From the NCBI GenBank assembly GCA_000433775.1, contig HF998485.1, forward strand, positions 24,605 through 32,569: DNA of 7,965 bases. The letters run 5' to 3'. The position numbers were made by a program, and so were the translations under genes. Origin of the DNA: Corallococcus sp. CAG:1435. GTDB lineage: Bacteria > Bacillota > Clostridia > Christensenellales > CAG-314. Shown here in pieces: positions 1 to 6,262 of this stretch. The number at the start of each line of letters is the position of its first letter. Position 1 is the stretch's first letter. Below the pieces are notes generated by a model that was not told the origin of the DNA, ran no database searches, and saw nothing but the letters and a program-made list of their open reading frames with translations.

Positions 1-18
1 TATTCAAGCACCCGCCAT

Positions 19-37
19 AGTGCCATATTTGGCTACT
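19..37. repeat. Small imperfect inverted repeat in left flank
   Basis: GCCA at 22-25 pairs with TGGC at 30-33 across a 4-nt loop. AGT at 19-21 can add three pairs with ACT at 35-37 if T34 bulges out. It lies just upstream of the -35 box of the R-M promoter, so it could be an upstream protein site or a hairpin closing a transcript from outside the window. No T-run follows. Nothing coding is visible in positions 1-115. Confidence 0.3.
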
Positions 38-54
38 CGAGCCTCATATATTTA

Positions 55-83
55 TTGACTTTAACAGAAAAATTTGCTAAAAT
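55..83 (+). promoter_or_regulatory. Promoter of the R-M operon
   Basis: The -35 box TTGACT (55-60) and -10 box TAAAAT (78-83) are separated by exactly 17 bp. TG at 75-76 supplies an extended -10 element. Transcription would start near 90, giving a leader of about 25 nt before the regulator start at 116. The Shine-Dalgarno GAGGTG at 105-110 sits 5 nt before the ATG. No comparable promoter was seen ahead of the later genes, so this one probably serves the whole operon. Confidence 0.85.
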
Positions 84-91
84 GTTGTTAA
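61..91. promoter_or_regulatory. Candidate operator flanking the -10 box
   Basis: TTAACA (61-66) is repeated in inverted orientation as TGTTAA (86-91). The arms lie on either side of the -10 hexamer, with centres 25 bp apart. A dimeric regulator bound here would cover the promoter spacer and the start site. The small XRE-type protein encoded immediately downstream is the obvious candidate. The arms are AT-rich and short, so chance cannot be excluded. Confidence 0.4.
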
Positions 92-115
92 TCGAATGCT
101 AATTGAGGTGATAGG

Positions 116-316
116 ATGACATATCCCGAAAAATTGAAATATGCACGAGAGAAATTGTTTCTCACACAGGGCGAAGTGGCGGAACGGCTCGGCGTCAACA
201 CCGTTACCGTGTGCAGATGGGAAACGGGAAAAAGCGAGCCTAATATTAAGGCAAAAAAAGCCATTTCCGTGTTCTGCGAACAGAACGGTATAAAGTTCAA
301 TGACAATGAAGTCTAA
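116..316 (+). CDS. Small XRE-family HTH regulator (possible R-M controller protein)
   Basis: This 66-residue protein is essentially a single Cro/C1-type helix-turn-helix domain. The core is visible from LTQGEVAERLGV (about residues 16-27) through the recognition segment NTVTVCRWETGKSEPN (about 28-43). It is the size of small phage-like repressors and somewhat shorter than typical R-M controller (C) proteins of about 80 residues. It is first in the operon, directly behind the promoter, and its last 17 nt overlap the vsr gene. In established C-protein systems such a gene delays restriction until methylation is in place. That role is inferred here from position only. The start is set by GAGGTG at 105-110. 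An inverted repeat around the -10 box is a plausible self-binding site. A generic XRE regulator is the alternative. Confidence 0.85.
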   Translation: MTYPEKLKYAREKLFLTQGEVAERLGVNTVTVCRWETGKSEPNIKAKKAISVFCEQNGIKFNDNEV

Positions 317-737
317 ATCGCGTGAGGCGGTGGCGCGCAATATGCGCAGTAATAAGTGTAAGGACACAAAGCCGGAGCTGATGTTGCGCAAAGAGCTGTG
401 GGGGCGCGGTTTGCGTTATCGCAAGAATTACAAGCCTCTCGAGGGGAAGCCGGACTTGGTTTTCCTCCGTGCACGGATCGCCGTGTTCGTGGACGGCAAG
501 ATGTGGCACGGATATGATTGGGAACATCAAAAGTCGGATTTTAAAAGCCATCGTGACTTTTGGATCCCGAAGATAGAAAGAAACATGGAACGCGATCGAG
601 AAGTGACGGAGGTATTGACCGAACAGGGCTGGACGGTGCTACGCTTTTGGGACTTTGAAATTAAAAATGATGTTGCGTTGTGCGCGGATAAAATAGAAGA
701 AGCTTACAACGAGAGCGTGAGAGGTGAAGAAAGATGA
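300..737 (+). CDS. vsr: Vsr-type very short patch repair (T:G mismatch) endonuclease
   Basis: Vsr enzymes nick DNA 5' of the T in T:G mismatches that arise when 5-methylcytosine deaminates at a methylase target. The 145-residue protein carries the family signatures NMRSNKCKDTKPE (14-26), GLRYR (37-41), GKPDLVF (49-55, catalytic Asp52), FVDGKMWHG (63-71, His70) and WIPKIERNMERD (88-99). The zinc ligands of E. coli Vsr (Cys66, His71, Cys73, Cys117) appear to be replaced: HGC becomes DGK, and the late WEC motif becomes WDF (117-119). Met68 sits where E. coli has the intercalating Phe67. This matches a zinc-free branch I associate with Firmicutes and Bacteroidetes. Translation is probably coupled: the start lies inside the regulator gene, the stop overlaps the methyltransferase start as ATGA, and no clear Shine-Dalgarno is seen. 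ATG at 306 is an alternative start. Confidence 0.92.
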   Translation: MTMKSKSREAVARNMRSNKCKDTKPELMLRKELWGRGLRYRKNYKPLEGKPDLVFLRARIAVFVDGKMWHGYDWEHQKSDFKSHRDFWIPKIERNMERDREVTEVLTEQGWTVLRFWDFEIKNDVALCADKIEEAYNESVRGEER

Positions 738-1738
738 ATGTATTGCGATCAATAGACTTGTTCGCGGGGATCGGTGGAATCAGGCTCGGATTCGATCAGG
801 CATTCGGCGAAGAGATCGAAACGGTGTTCGTCAGCGAATGGGATGAATTCGCTCAAAAAACATATAAAGCGAACTTCCGCGATTCGTTTGAAATCGCCGG
901 TGATATCACCAAAATAGACGAAAACGACATTCCCGATTTCGATATTTGCCTTGCGGGCTTCCCGTGTCAGGCGTTCAGCCTGGCAGGACAGCGCAAAGGG
1001 TTTGCCGATGATTATAAAGGCATGTCTCGCGGCACTCTCTTCTTTGATGTCGCGCGCATATGCGAGAAAAAACAGCCGAAGGTCATCTTTTGTGAAAATG
1101 TAAAGGGACTAACAATCCACGATAAGGGACGGACATTCGATATCATTAAAAACACATTGCGCGAAATAGGCTACACCCCGTTTGAGCAGGTGTTGAACAG
1201 CAAGGATTTCGGCGTTCCGCAAAATCGTGAGCGGATCTATATAGTGGCATTCCGCAATGATATAGCTCCGAAAGAGTTTGTGTTTCCCGCGCCTACCGAT
1301 TCCTCGAAAACCATCGGAGACATCATAGAAGAAAAACCCGTCTCGGCGCGCTATTATCTGAGTAATTGTTATTTGGAGACACTGCGCCGTCATAAAGCAC
1401 ATCATGAGGCACTCGGGCACGGATTCGGCTATGAGGTGCGTTCTCTTGACGATGTCGCGGGAGCCATAGTTTGCGGAGGTATGGGACGCGAACGGAATCT
1501 TATCGTGGACAAGCGGCAAAAAGATCTCACGCCCGTCACGCATATCAAAGGAGAGATAAACAAAGAGGGAATTCGCAAGATGACTCCTCGCGAATGGGCG
1601 CGCTTGCAAGGGTTCCCCGATGACTTTGTTTTGCCTCTTGCGGATGTGCACCTCTACAAGCAGTTCGGCAACAGCGTCACGGTACCCGTTATCAAAGCCA
1701 TAGCACAAAAGATAAGGGAGGTTTTGGATAATGGTTGA
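734..1738 (+). CDS. DNA (cytosine-5) methyltransferase, M.HpaII-like
   Basis: This enzyme transfers a methyl group from AdoMet to C5 of cytosine, protecting host DNA from the partner nuclease. All major motifs are present in 334 residues: I, DLFAGIGG (8-15); IV, AGFPCQAFS (74-82) with catalytic Cys78; VI, ENV (121-123); VIII, QNRERIY (163-169); IX, RKMTPREWARLQGFP (281-295); and X, KQFGNSVTVPV (309-319). The target-recognition region (about 180-275) includes YYLS (207-210), GFGYE (230-234) and GGMGRERNL (248-256). From memory these are close to M.HpaII, which modifies CCGG. The gene overlaps vsr by 4 nt and the restriction gene by 8 nt. The Shine-Dalgarno is GAGGTGA at 721-727. Length and motif set indicate an intact enzyme. 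The CCGG specificity is inferred, not shown. Confidence 0.95.
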   Translation: MNVLRSIDLFAGIGGIRLGFDQAFGEEIETVFVSEWDEFAQKTYKANFRDSFEIAGDITKIDENDIPDFDICLAGFPCQAFSLAGQRKGFADDYKGMSRGTLFFDVARICEKKQPKVIFCENVKGLTIHDKGRTFDIIKNTLREIGYTPFEQVLNSKDFGVPQNRERIYIVAFRNDIAPKEFVFPAPTDSSKTIGDIIEEKPVSARYYLSNCYLETLRRHKAHHEALGHGFGYEVRSLDDVAGAIVCGGMGRERNLIVDKRQKDLTPVTHIKGEINKEGIRKMTPREWARLQGFPDDFVLPLADVHLYKQFGNSVTVPVIKAIAQKIREVLDNG

Positions 1739-2885
1739 ATCGATCGTCGGAAAGACTTTGAATAAAGGCGAATGGGCGGAATTTTATGTAATGCTCAAGT
1801 TGCTCGGAGAAGGCAAACTGTATGCCGCCGATAACAAATTGAAAAAGAAACTTGATAGCTATCTCGATGTCTTGAAGATTATTCGTCAGGAATACGAAAC
1901 CCAAGTTTTGGAATACATAGTCGATCGGGATGATTCCTCCGTAATAGTTAAGCCGCAAGGTGCCGAAACGGTTCTCGCCACGATTCCCATGACGGAGTTT
2001 GAGAAATGTGCTACTACATTGTTTCAGGGAATAAAGCACGCAAAGGGGATGTCTGTCGCCGCTCCCGATTCGGTGTGCGAATTTGCAAAGGTGATCTATG
2101 TCGGGAAGCCGAAAGCCCCTGCCGTTAAGGCGTTGAAAAGGCAATTCGGCGGCAAAAACGATATTTTTATCGAGGTGCGCGACGGACAAACGGCAATCGT
2201 TTCCGTAATGGGGTTTTCGATCAAATCCAAATTCGGACATAACCCTACATTGTTCAATGCAGGGTCTTCTTCGCAATATCTGTTTAGGCTGTCGGGATGC
2301 GACGATACGATTATGAAGAAATTCAACGGTATCACCGACGGCAAAGGCGGGCGTGCTTGGGGCTGTTGCGTGCAATATTTGCGCTCACATCGCATAGGGA
2401 CGGAATTTGCACGCACTCAATATCCAATATATGGCGAGAACCTATACCTCGTCAGAGAATCGATGGCGCGGATCATGGCATGGTGTGTGCATGACAGGCT
2501 GCTCGCGGGAGAACCCGAACACCGCGTAAAGGAGACCGTGGAACGCATGGCCGCCGCAAATCCGCTCGGCGTGGGGAACCCCGATATTTATTACGAAAAG
2601 GCTATCAAAGATTTCCTCATTGCAGGATTCACGGGAATGACCGCCGGCAGCAAATGGGACGGCAAAGAACAAGTGAACGGTGGTTATATAGTTGTCATGG
2701 ATGACGGCGATGTAATTTGTTATCATTCGAACGACAGAGAGTCATTCCGTGACTATCTTTACAGGAATACTTACTTTGAGTATGTGAGTGCGGATAAGTA
2801 TAATTGGGGATATATCGTCAAAATCGACGGCGAATATTATCTTCCGCTCAACATATCCGTAAGATTCGGTTCTGTTACTCGCTGA
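1731..2885 (+). CDS. HpaII-family Type II restriction endonuclease
   Basis: This 384-residue protein matches the RE_HpaII family as I recall it, whose founder HpaII (about 358 residues) cuts CCGG. Visible family blocks are NKGEWAEFYVMLKLL (11-25) followed by GKLYAAD (28-34), KNDIFIEVRDG (142-152), GFSIKSKFG with PTLFNA (161-177), KDFLIAGFTGM (293-303), GGYIVVMDDGDVICYH (317-332) and the terminal LNISVRFG (373-380). Asp144 together with the SIKSK segment (163-167) is my candidate for the metal-binding nuclease core; this assignment is tentative. The start at 1731 is set by AAGGGAGG at 1714-1721, 9 nt upstream, and overlaps the methyltransferase stop by 8 nt. Such tight linkage is typical of a methyltransferase and its partner nuclease. 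One nucleotide separates the gene from the second methyltransferase. The reading frame looks full length. Confidence 0.9.
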   Translation: MVESIVGKTLNKGEWAEFYVMLKLLGEGKLYAADNKLKKKLDSYLDVLKIIRQEYETQVLEYIVDRDDSSVIVKPQGAETVLATIPMTEFEKCATTLFQGIKHAKGMSVAAPDSVCEFAKVIYVGKPKAPAVKALKRQFGGKNDIFIEVRDGQTAIVSVMGFSIKSKFGHNPTLFNAGSSSQYLFRLSGCDDTIMKKFNGITDGKGGRAWGCCVQYLRSHRIGTEFARTQYPIYGENLYLVRESMARIMAWCVHDRLLAGEPEHRVKETVERMAAANPLGVGNPDIYYEKAIKDFLIAGFTGMTAGSKWDGKEQVNGGYIVVMDDGDVICYHSNDRESFRDYLYRNTYFEYVSADKYNWGYIVKIDGEYYLPLNISVRFGSVTR

Positions 2886-2886
2886 T

Positions 2887-3804
2887 ATGAAAGTATGCAG
2901 CCTCTTTTGCGGTATCGGCGGCATCGATCTGATGCTCGAAAAAGCCGGACACACGGTTGTGTGGGCAAACGATAAAGACAAGTTTGCCTGCATGACTTAT
3001 CGGCATAATTTTCCGCATGTCACGCTCGTCGAGGGTGATATTCGTGACATAGACAAAACCGCCATTCCCGACTTCGATATTCTTGCCGCGGGGTTCCCGT
3101 GTCAACCGTTTTCGGTTTGCGGAAAAGGAAAGGGCTTTGCCGACCCGTGCGGCAATTTGTTTTTCGAGATAGGCAATACGATAGACGCAAAACGCCCGCC
3201 CGTTGTGTTTTTGGAGAATGTGGCAAATCTGATCGAACACGACGGCGGAAGAACATTCGACATCATTCACAAAGAACTTGCGGGGCGAGACTATTATCTC
3301 CGTTATCTTGTGGCAGATGCCTGTGAGTATGCCGATGTGCCGCAACACCGCACCCGCACCTATCTGTTGGCATTTAGTGACAAAGAAAAGTGCGAGCGGT
3401 TTAGATTTCCTGAGAAACGACCGCTCACAAAACAAATCCGTGATGTCCTCGACTTTACGAAAAAAGCGGACGATTCGTTTTATCTTCATCCGGACGACTA
3501 CGGATATGATAGAATGAAAGAGGCAATAAAGGACGATCGGCAAATCTACCGGTTTTCCGATTACGGCGTGCAATCAAGCAAGAACGGCATATCGTTCACA
3601 CTCAAAGCAAATATGGGGACATACCCCAACCGTGTCCCCGTCATCAAGGACGAGTTCGGCATTCGCCGCATCACACCTATGGAATGTTTGGCTCTGCAAG
3701 GCTTCCCGCCGAGCTTCACATTCCCCACCACCGTTCCCCAGCGAGAACAATATAAACAAGCAGGAAATACGGTGTGCGTTAAATTTAACCTATCGCAATT
3801 ATAA
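2887..3804 (+). CDS. Second DNA (cytosine-5) methyltransferase, truncated at motif X
   Basis: A second m5C methyltransferase of 305 residues, distinct from the first. Motifs are I, SLFCGIGGIDL (5-15); IV, AGFPCQPFS (68-76) with catalytic Cys72; VI, ENV (110-112); VIII, VPQHRTRTY (151-159); IX, RRITPMECLALQGFP (260-274); and X, EQYKQAGNTVCV (287-298). The recognition region (about 175-255) contains TLKANMGTYPNRVPVI (238-253) and is unlike that of the first enzyme, so the target probably differs. After GNTVCV the expected PVV-type helix of 15-20 residues is missing. It is replaced by seven unrelated residues (KFNLSQL) and a stop. Motif X helps form the AdoMet pocket, so activity may be reduced or lost. 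No Shine-Dalgarno is evident and the gap after the nuclease gene is 1 nt, so translation is probably coupled. It may be a second methylase of the same system or a remnant of another. Confidence 0.88.
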   Translation: MKVCSLFCGIGGIDLMLEKAGHTVVWANDKDKFACMTYRHNFPHVTLVEGDIRDIDKTAIPDFDILAAGFPCQPFSVCGKGKGFADPCGNLFFEIGNTIDAKRPPVVFLENVANLIEHDGGRTFDIIHKELAGRDYYLRYLVADACEYADVPQHRTRTYLLAFSDKEKCERFRFPEKRPLTKQIRDVLDFTKKADDSFYLHPDDYGYDRMKEAIKDDRQIYRFSDYGVQSSKNGISFTLKANMGTYPNRVPVIKDEFGIRRITPMECLALQGFPPSFTFPTTVPQREQYKQAGNTVCVKFNLSQL

Positions 3805-3805
3805 T

Positions 3806-3810
3806 GGAGG
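3806..3810 (+). promoter_or_regulatory. Ribosome binding site deciding the TIR gene start
   Basis: GGAGG lies 8 nt before ATG at 3819. An earlier in-frame ATG at 3804 includes this Shine-Dalgarno in its own coding sequence and has no site of its own. Start 3819 also places the TIR box 1 motif at the very N-terminus, as is usual. Confidence 0.8.
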
Positions 3811-3818
3811 CAAAATTA

Positions 3819-4982
3819 ATGATTTTTATTAGCCATAGAAGCACGGATAAAAATATTGTAGATATTTTTGTGGATTTCCTAAAAATGGTTGGCGTGCCTT
3901 CGGATGCGATTTTTTGCTCTTCTCTTCCGGGCAATGATGTAAAAAGCAAAATAGATGCCGAGATCAAAGAGAATTTAGGAAAGAGTGATATAAATATCAT
4001 TTTTCTTTCGGAAGACTATTACAAAAGCTCATACTGTTTGAATGAAGAAGGTGTGATTTGGTTTTTAGATACACAACAAATTATTATCGCACTGCCTGAA
4101 ATTAACGAGAGAAATATGGTTGGTTTTATTGACCATAATAGCAAATTGCGCCGGTTAGATGTTTCATCAGATGTGTCAGGAATCTACGATATAATTTGCG
4201 CCCAGTATGATTTGAAATACAGTGCTTCCATAGTCAACCGTGAAATAGATAAATTAGTGAATCGTTATAAGGAGTTAATTAAAAACCGGGATGTAGACGA
4301 ACTGACTACAGAAATCTTCAACTCTAATATGTTGACCGATGATGAAGCTGCAGTTTTATACTATATATGGAGACACAAAAAAATCAAAACAAGAATAGAT
4401 GAAATAAATTCATGGTTGGAAACATACGAAATCTACGACATTGATGCTGCAAATGGCATTAATTTATTAGTTCAAAGTAATAAAGGGAAAATTGATGAAG
4501 AAGGGAATTTCTCGCTAGACTTAAAGCTATTTAGGTCCATCACCTCGAAGTCCCCGAAATTCATGCAAGATATGGGTGCAAAGCTGATGCCCCATTATAA
4601 GCCAAGTAAGCAGGTTTTTCTGCGTCTTTGGGCTGCCGATAAATGTACCGATGAAATCAAACTTTTCTTATCTTATGTTATGGAAGAAAAAATTGTTGCT
4701 TTTGGTGCTAGATGGATGGCAGAAATGCAGATTCAAGATATCCGGCAATGGGAAAGTAAGAATTCATTGCAAAATAAGTTGTCTGCAAATTATGGTGGTT
4801 GTCTTCAATTCTTTATAGAAAATAAATTAGTATATGCATCTGATTTTACAAGTCATGGGAATGCTCGTGAATTCAGATTACATAAGACTTTGAAGGAATA
4901 TTTGTTCAATGAAGAAGTCCCTTTTGCGGATGAGTTGAAACTAATAAAAGAAAAATATCAATGGGACGATTTTCCATTTTAA
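3819..4982 (+). CDS. TIR-domain protein, probable NADase-type defence effector
   Basis: The 387-residue protein begins with a TIR domain (about residues 1-135). Box 1 is MIFISHRSTDK (1-11). A CSSLPGNDV segment follows (33-41), then INIIFLSEDYYKSSYC (58-73) and LNEEG (74-78). In bacterial TIR enzymes a Glu in the C-x-x-E position of this helix is the NAD-cleaving residue; Glu76 fits. Bacterial TIR proteins commonly deplete NAD or make signal nucleotides during phage infection. The remaining 250 residues are not recognised. Stretches near 172-235 and 265-365 look like mixed helical, possibly winged-helix, modules that could sense a trigger. No membrane segment or signal peptide is seen. The gene is visibly more AT-rich than the R-M genes and starts right behind the truncated methyltransferase, suggesting separate acquisition. 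No dedicated sensor partner such as ThsA is nearby. Confidence 0.88.
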   Translation: MIFISHRSTDKNIVDIFVDFLKMVGVPSDAIFCSSLPGNDVKSKIDAEIKENLGKSDINIIFLSEDYYKSSYCLNEEGVIWFLDTQQIIIALPEINERNMVGFIDHNSKLRRLDVSSDVSGIYDIICAQYDLKYSASIVNREIDKLVNRYKELIKNRDVDELTTEIFNSNMLTDDEAAVLYYIWRHKKIKTRIDEINSWLETYEIYDIDAANGINLLVQSNKGKIDEEGNFSLDLKLFRSITSKSPKFMQDMGAKLMPHYKPSKQVFLRLWAADKCTDEIKLFLSYVMEEKIVAFGARWMAEMQIQDIRQWESKNSLQNKLSANYGGCLQFFIENKLVYASDFTSHGNAREFRLHKTLKEYLFNEEVPFADELKLIKEKYQWDDFPF

Positions 4983-4998
4983 AACAATATTAAAATGG
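4974..4998. repeat. Perfect inverted repeat across the TIR stop codon
   Basis: CCATTTTAA (4974-4982) pairs perfectly with TTAAAATGG (4990-4998) around a 7-nt loop. The stop codon TAA lies in the left arm. No T-run follows, so it is more likely a 3'-end stabilising hairpin or a weak terminator than a strong one. Confidence 0.5.
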
Positions 4999-5078
4999 TT
5001 ATGTGGCTTGTAAGTTGTAACGGAGATAATCAAAGTTCGTTTTAGATTACTACCGCTCCACCACATGCGGCGACTACG

Positions 5079-5150
5079 TTAAGGTCGCACCCAAAAGACG
5101 TGCAAAGACGCACGCCTTTTTTGTTGCTCCGTGTGCGTGCGTCGCCTTAA
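5079..5150. repeat. Imperfect inverted repeat enclosing the terminator
   Basis: TTAAGG (5079-5084) pairs with CCTTAA (5145-5150). Inside these, CGCAC (5086-5090) pairs with GTGCG (5137-5141) after a small asymmetric bulge. The terminator hairpin 5093-5120 is nested between the arms. A shorter alternative stem, GCGAC (5070-5074) with GTCGC (5084-5088), competes with the left arm. The origin is unknown; it could be a repeated intergenic element of the host. Confidence 0.4.
5093..5122 (+). terminator. Intrinsic terminator ending the defence operon
   Basis: CGTGC (5099-5103) pairs with GCACG (5110-5114) around a 6-nt loop. After one A-C mismatch the stem continues as AAAAG (5093-5097) with CTTTT (5116-5120). 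Six T follow at 5117-5122. The A-rich left arm makes it potentially bidirectional. It lies about 110 nt after the TIR stop. Confidence 0.65.
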
Positions 5151-5526
5151 TGTTCCGCTAACTTGAGCGCAAAACAACGCAACAATTTTTCACAGCAACA
5201 AACGTCTGTGCCGAACAGACAACTTTTATTTTCGCAATAAAATAATGTGTATTTTTTACAACACCTCAACAGGTTTGCACCACTCTGCCCTACAAACAAA
5301 AAGGTTCTTCGCTTTTAGAAAACAATCACCATTCGCAACTTGTATTTTTTCAGGTTGAAACAACTTTTGCTGTCTTTAATGCATTTGCGCTGTATGATAC
5401 TTTTTTGAAACTTGCAAAGCCTCGCCTGTGGCTATCGGCGCAACAGACACAACATGCAACAAACACAACATACGCTGCCTTGTACACTTTGTACGACGGC
5501 GTAACAAAGTCGCATATTGCACCCGT

Positions 5527-5602
5527 AAAAAAGTGCAAAAAATTGCAGTACGTAATTACGTGTGCAGGGATTAAGGAATAAAAGAAATCAAAAAAGTGCA
5601 AA
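5527..5602. repeat. 13-bp direct repeats flanking a palindrome
   Basis: The 13-mer AAAAAAGTGCAAA occurs at 5527-5539 and again at 5590-5602, exactly 63 bp apart, close to six helical turns. Between them lies the perfect 12-bp palindrome ACGTAATTACGT (5550-5561). The group lies 37-112 bp ahead of the flavodoxin gene start and could be its control region. Confidence 0.45.
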
Positions 5603-5609
5603 CTTTTTT
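5590..5609. repeat. AT-rich hairpin before the flavodoxin gene
   Basis: AAAAAAGT (5590-5597) pairs perfectly with ACTTTTTT (5602-5609) around a GCAA tetraloop. It lies 30 nt before the start codon. With only one G/C pair in the stem it is a poor terminator, but it may shape the 5' leader. Confidence 0.45.
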
Positions 5610-5638
5610 ACAACTAATTTTTAGGAATACCGTCAAAA

Positions 5639-6262
5639 ATGAAACTTATTTTGAGCGACAAACAACTTAATCTTGCACCGTTGAGCTATGATGTTGCGTA
5701 TTTCAATCTGGCTTCGATGAAAATTGCCAACTGTATCGGATGTTTCGGATGTTGGGTAAAAACGCCGGGCAAATGCGTACTGCGAGACGATGCCGTTAAA
5801 GTTTACCCCATCATTGCCAAAAGCGACAACGTCATTTACGTAAGCAAAATAATATACGGAGGCTACGACGTTGTAATGAAGCGCATGCTGGAAAGGGCGA
5901 TACCCATTCAACAGGCGTTTATTCGCATAGTAGACGGAGAAACGCACCATTTGCAAAGAGCCGTTGCTGCAAAAAATGCCAAAATTGTTGCATACGGCAA
6001 TATCGGCGACGAGGAAAAACGACTGTTTGAAAAAATCGTGGCACGCAATGCCAAAAATATGAATTTTTCCCGTTTTGAGGTGATTTTCGCACAGGAAAAG
6101 GACCTGGAGGAAATTGTAAACAAGGAGTTGGAAAATGGAAAAAATCTTGATTGTGAATGCCAGCCCACGGGCTCCAAAATCAAATTTCAAAAAACTTGCG
6201 GAACTTTTCGGCAACTGCTGCGAGGATTGTTTGTACAGAGAAGTTATTCGCACAGACATTGA
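5639..6262 (+). CDS. Flavodoxin-fold FMN reductase-like protein (first of a pair)
   Basis: This 207-residue frame resembles the flavodoxin-family/NADPH-dependent FMN reductase-like proteins of Clostridia. The clearest marks are CIGCFGCWVKTPGKCVLRDD (32-51), SDNVIYVSKIIYGGYD (62-77), and MKRMLER with DGETHH (80-104). The Cys-rich CIGCFGCW block is typical of this subgroup, whose substrates are mostly unknown. The N-terminus lacks the usual phosphate-binding loop, as is common for this first partner. Residues after about 166 are read in a different frame from the second gene, which begins at 6135. These 42 residues look like an artificial tail, possibly after a small frameshift that removed the normal stop. 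The Shine-Dalgarno is weak (AGGA at 5623-5626, 12 nt away). Confidence 0.75.
   Translation: MKLILSDKQLNLAPLSYDVAYFNLASMKIANCIGCFGCWVKTPGKCVLRDDAVKVYPIIAKSDNVIYVSKIIYGGYDVVMKRMLERAIPIQQAFIRIVDGETHHLQRAVAAKNAKIVAYGNIGDEEKRLFEKIVARNAKNMNFSRFEVIFAQEKDLEEIVNKELENGKNLDCECQPTGSKIKFQKTCGTFRQLLRGLFVQRSYSHRH

Larger units (their letters stand above)
5123..5638. other. Non-coding stretch between the defence operon and the flavodoxin pair
   Basis: No convincing gene is seen here. Composition changes to a CAAC- and TTGC-rich style that continues to the window end and probably represents the host backbone. One 83-codon reverse-strand frame (5350-5601) and a forward frame starting at an ATG near 5245 lack ribosome sites and recognisable motifs. 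A weak hairpin pairs GTAC at 5482-5485 with GTAC at 5491-5494, extended by GCC and GGC. No confident promoter for the downstream pair was found, though the repeats at 5527-5609 are where regulation would sit. Confidence 0.5.

Noticed and set aside
1109..1708. 199-codon reverse frame inside the first methylase gene
   Set aside because: It is antisense to a gene with all m5C methylase motifs and shows no family features or ribosome site.
3800..3805. TATAAT hexamer before the TIR gene, as a promoter
   Set aside because: No -35 box at a proper distance, and a start about 7 nt downstream would leave the GGAGG ribosome site out of the transcript.
3804..3818. ATG at 3804 as the TIR gene start
   Set aside because: It overlaps the methylase stop and contains the Shine-Dalgarno of the ATG at 3819; the TIR motif begins directly at 3819.
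5041..5075. Reverse-strand GGAGCGGTAGT resembling the start of a tRNA-Asp
   Set aside because: Only 11 nt match; no anticodon arm, T arm or 3' acceptor partner follows.
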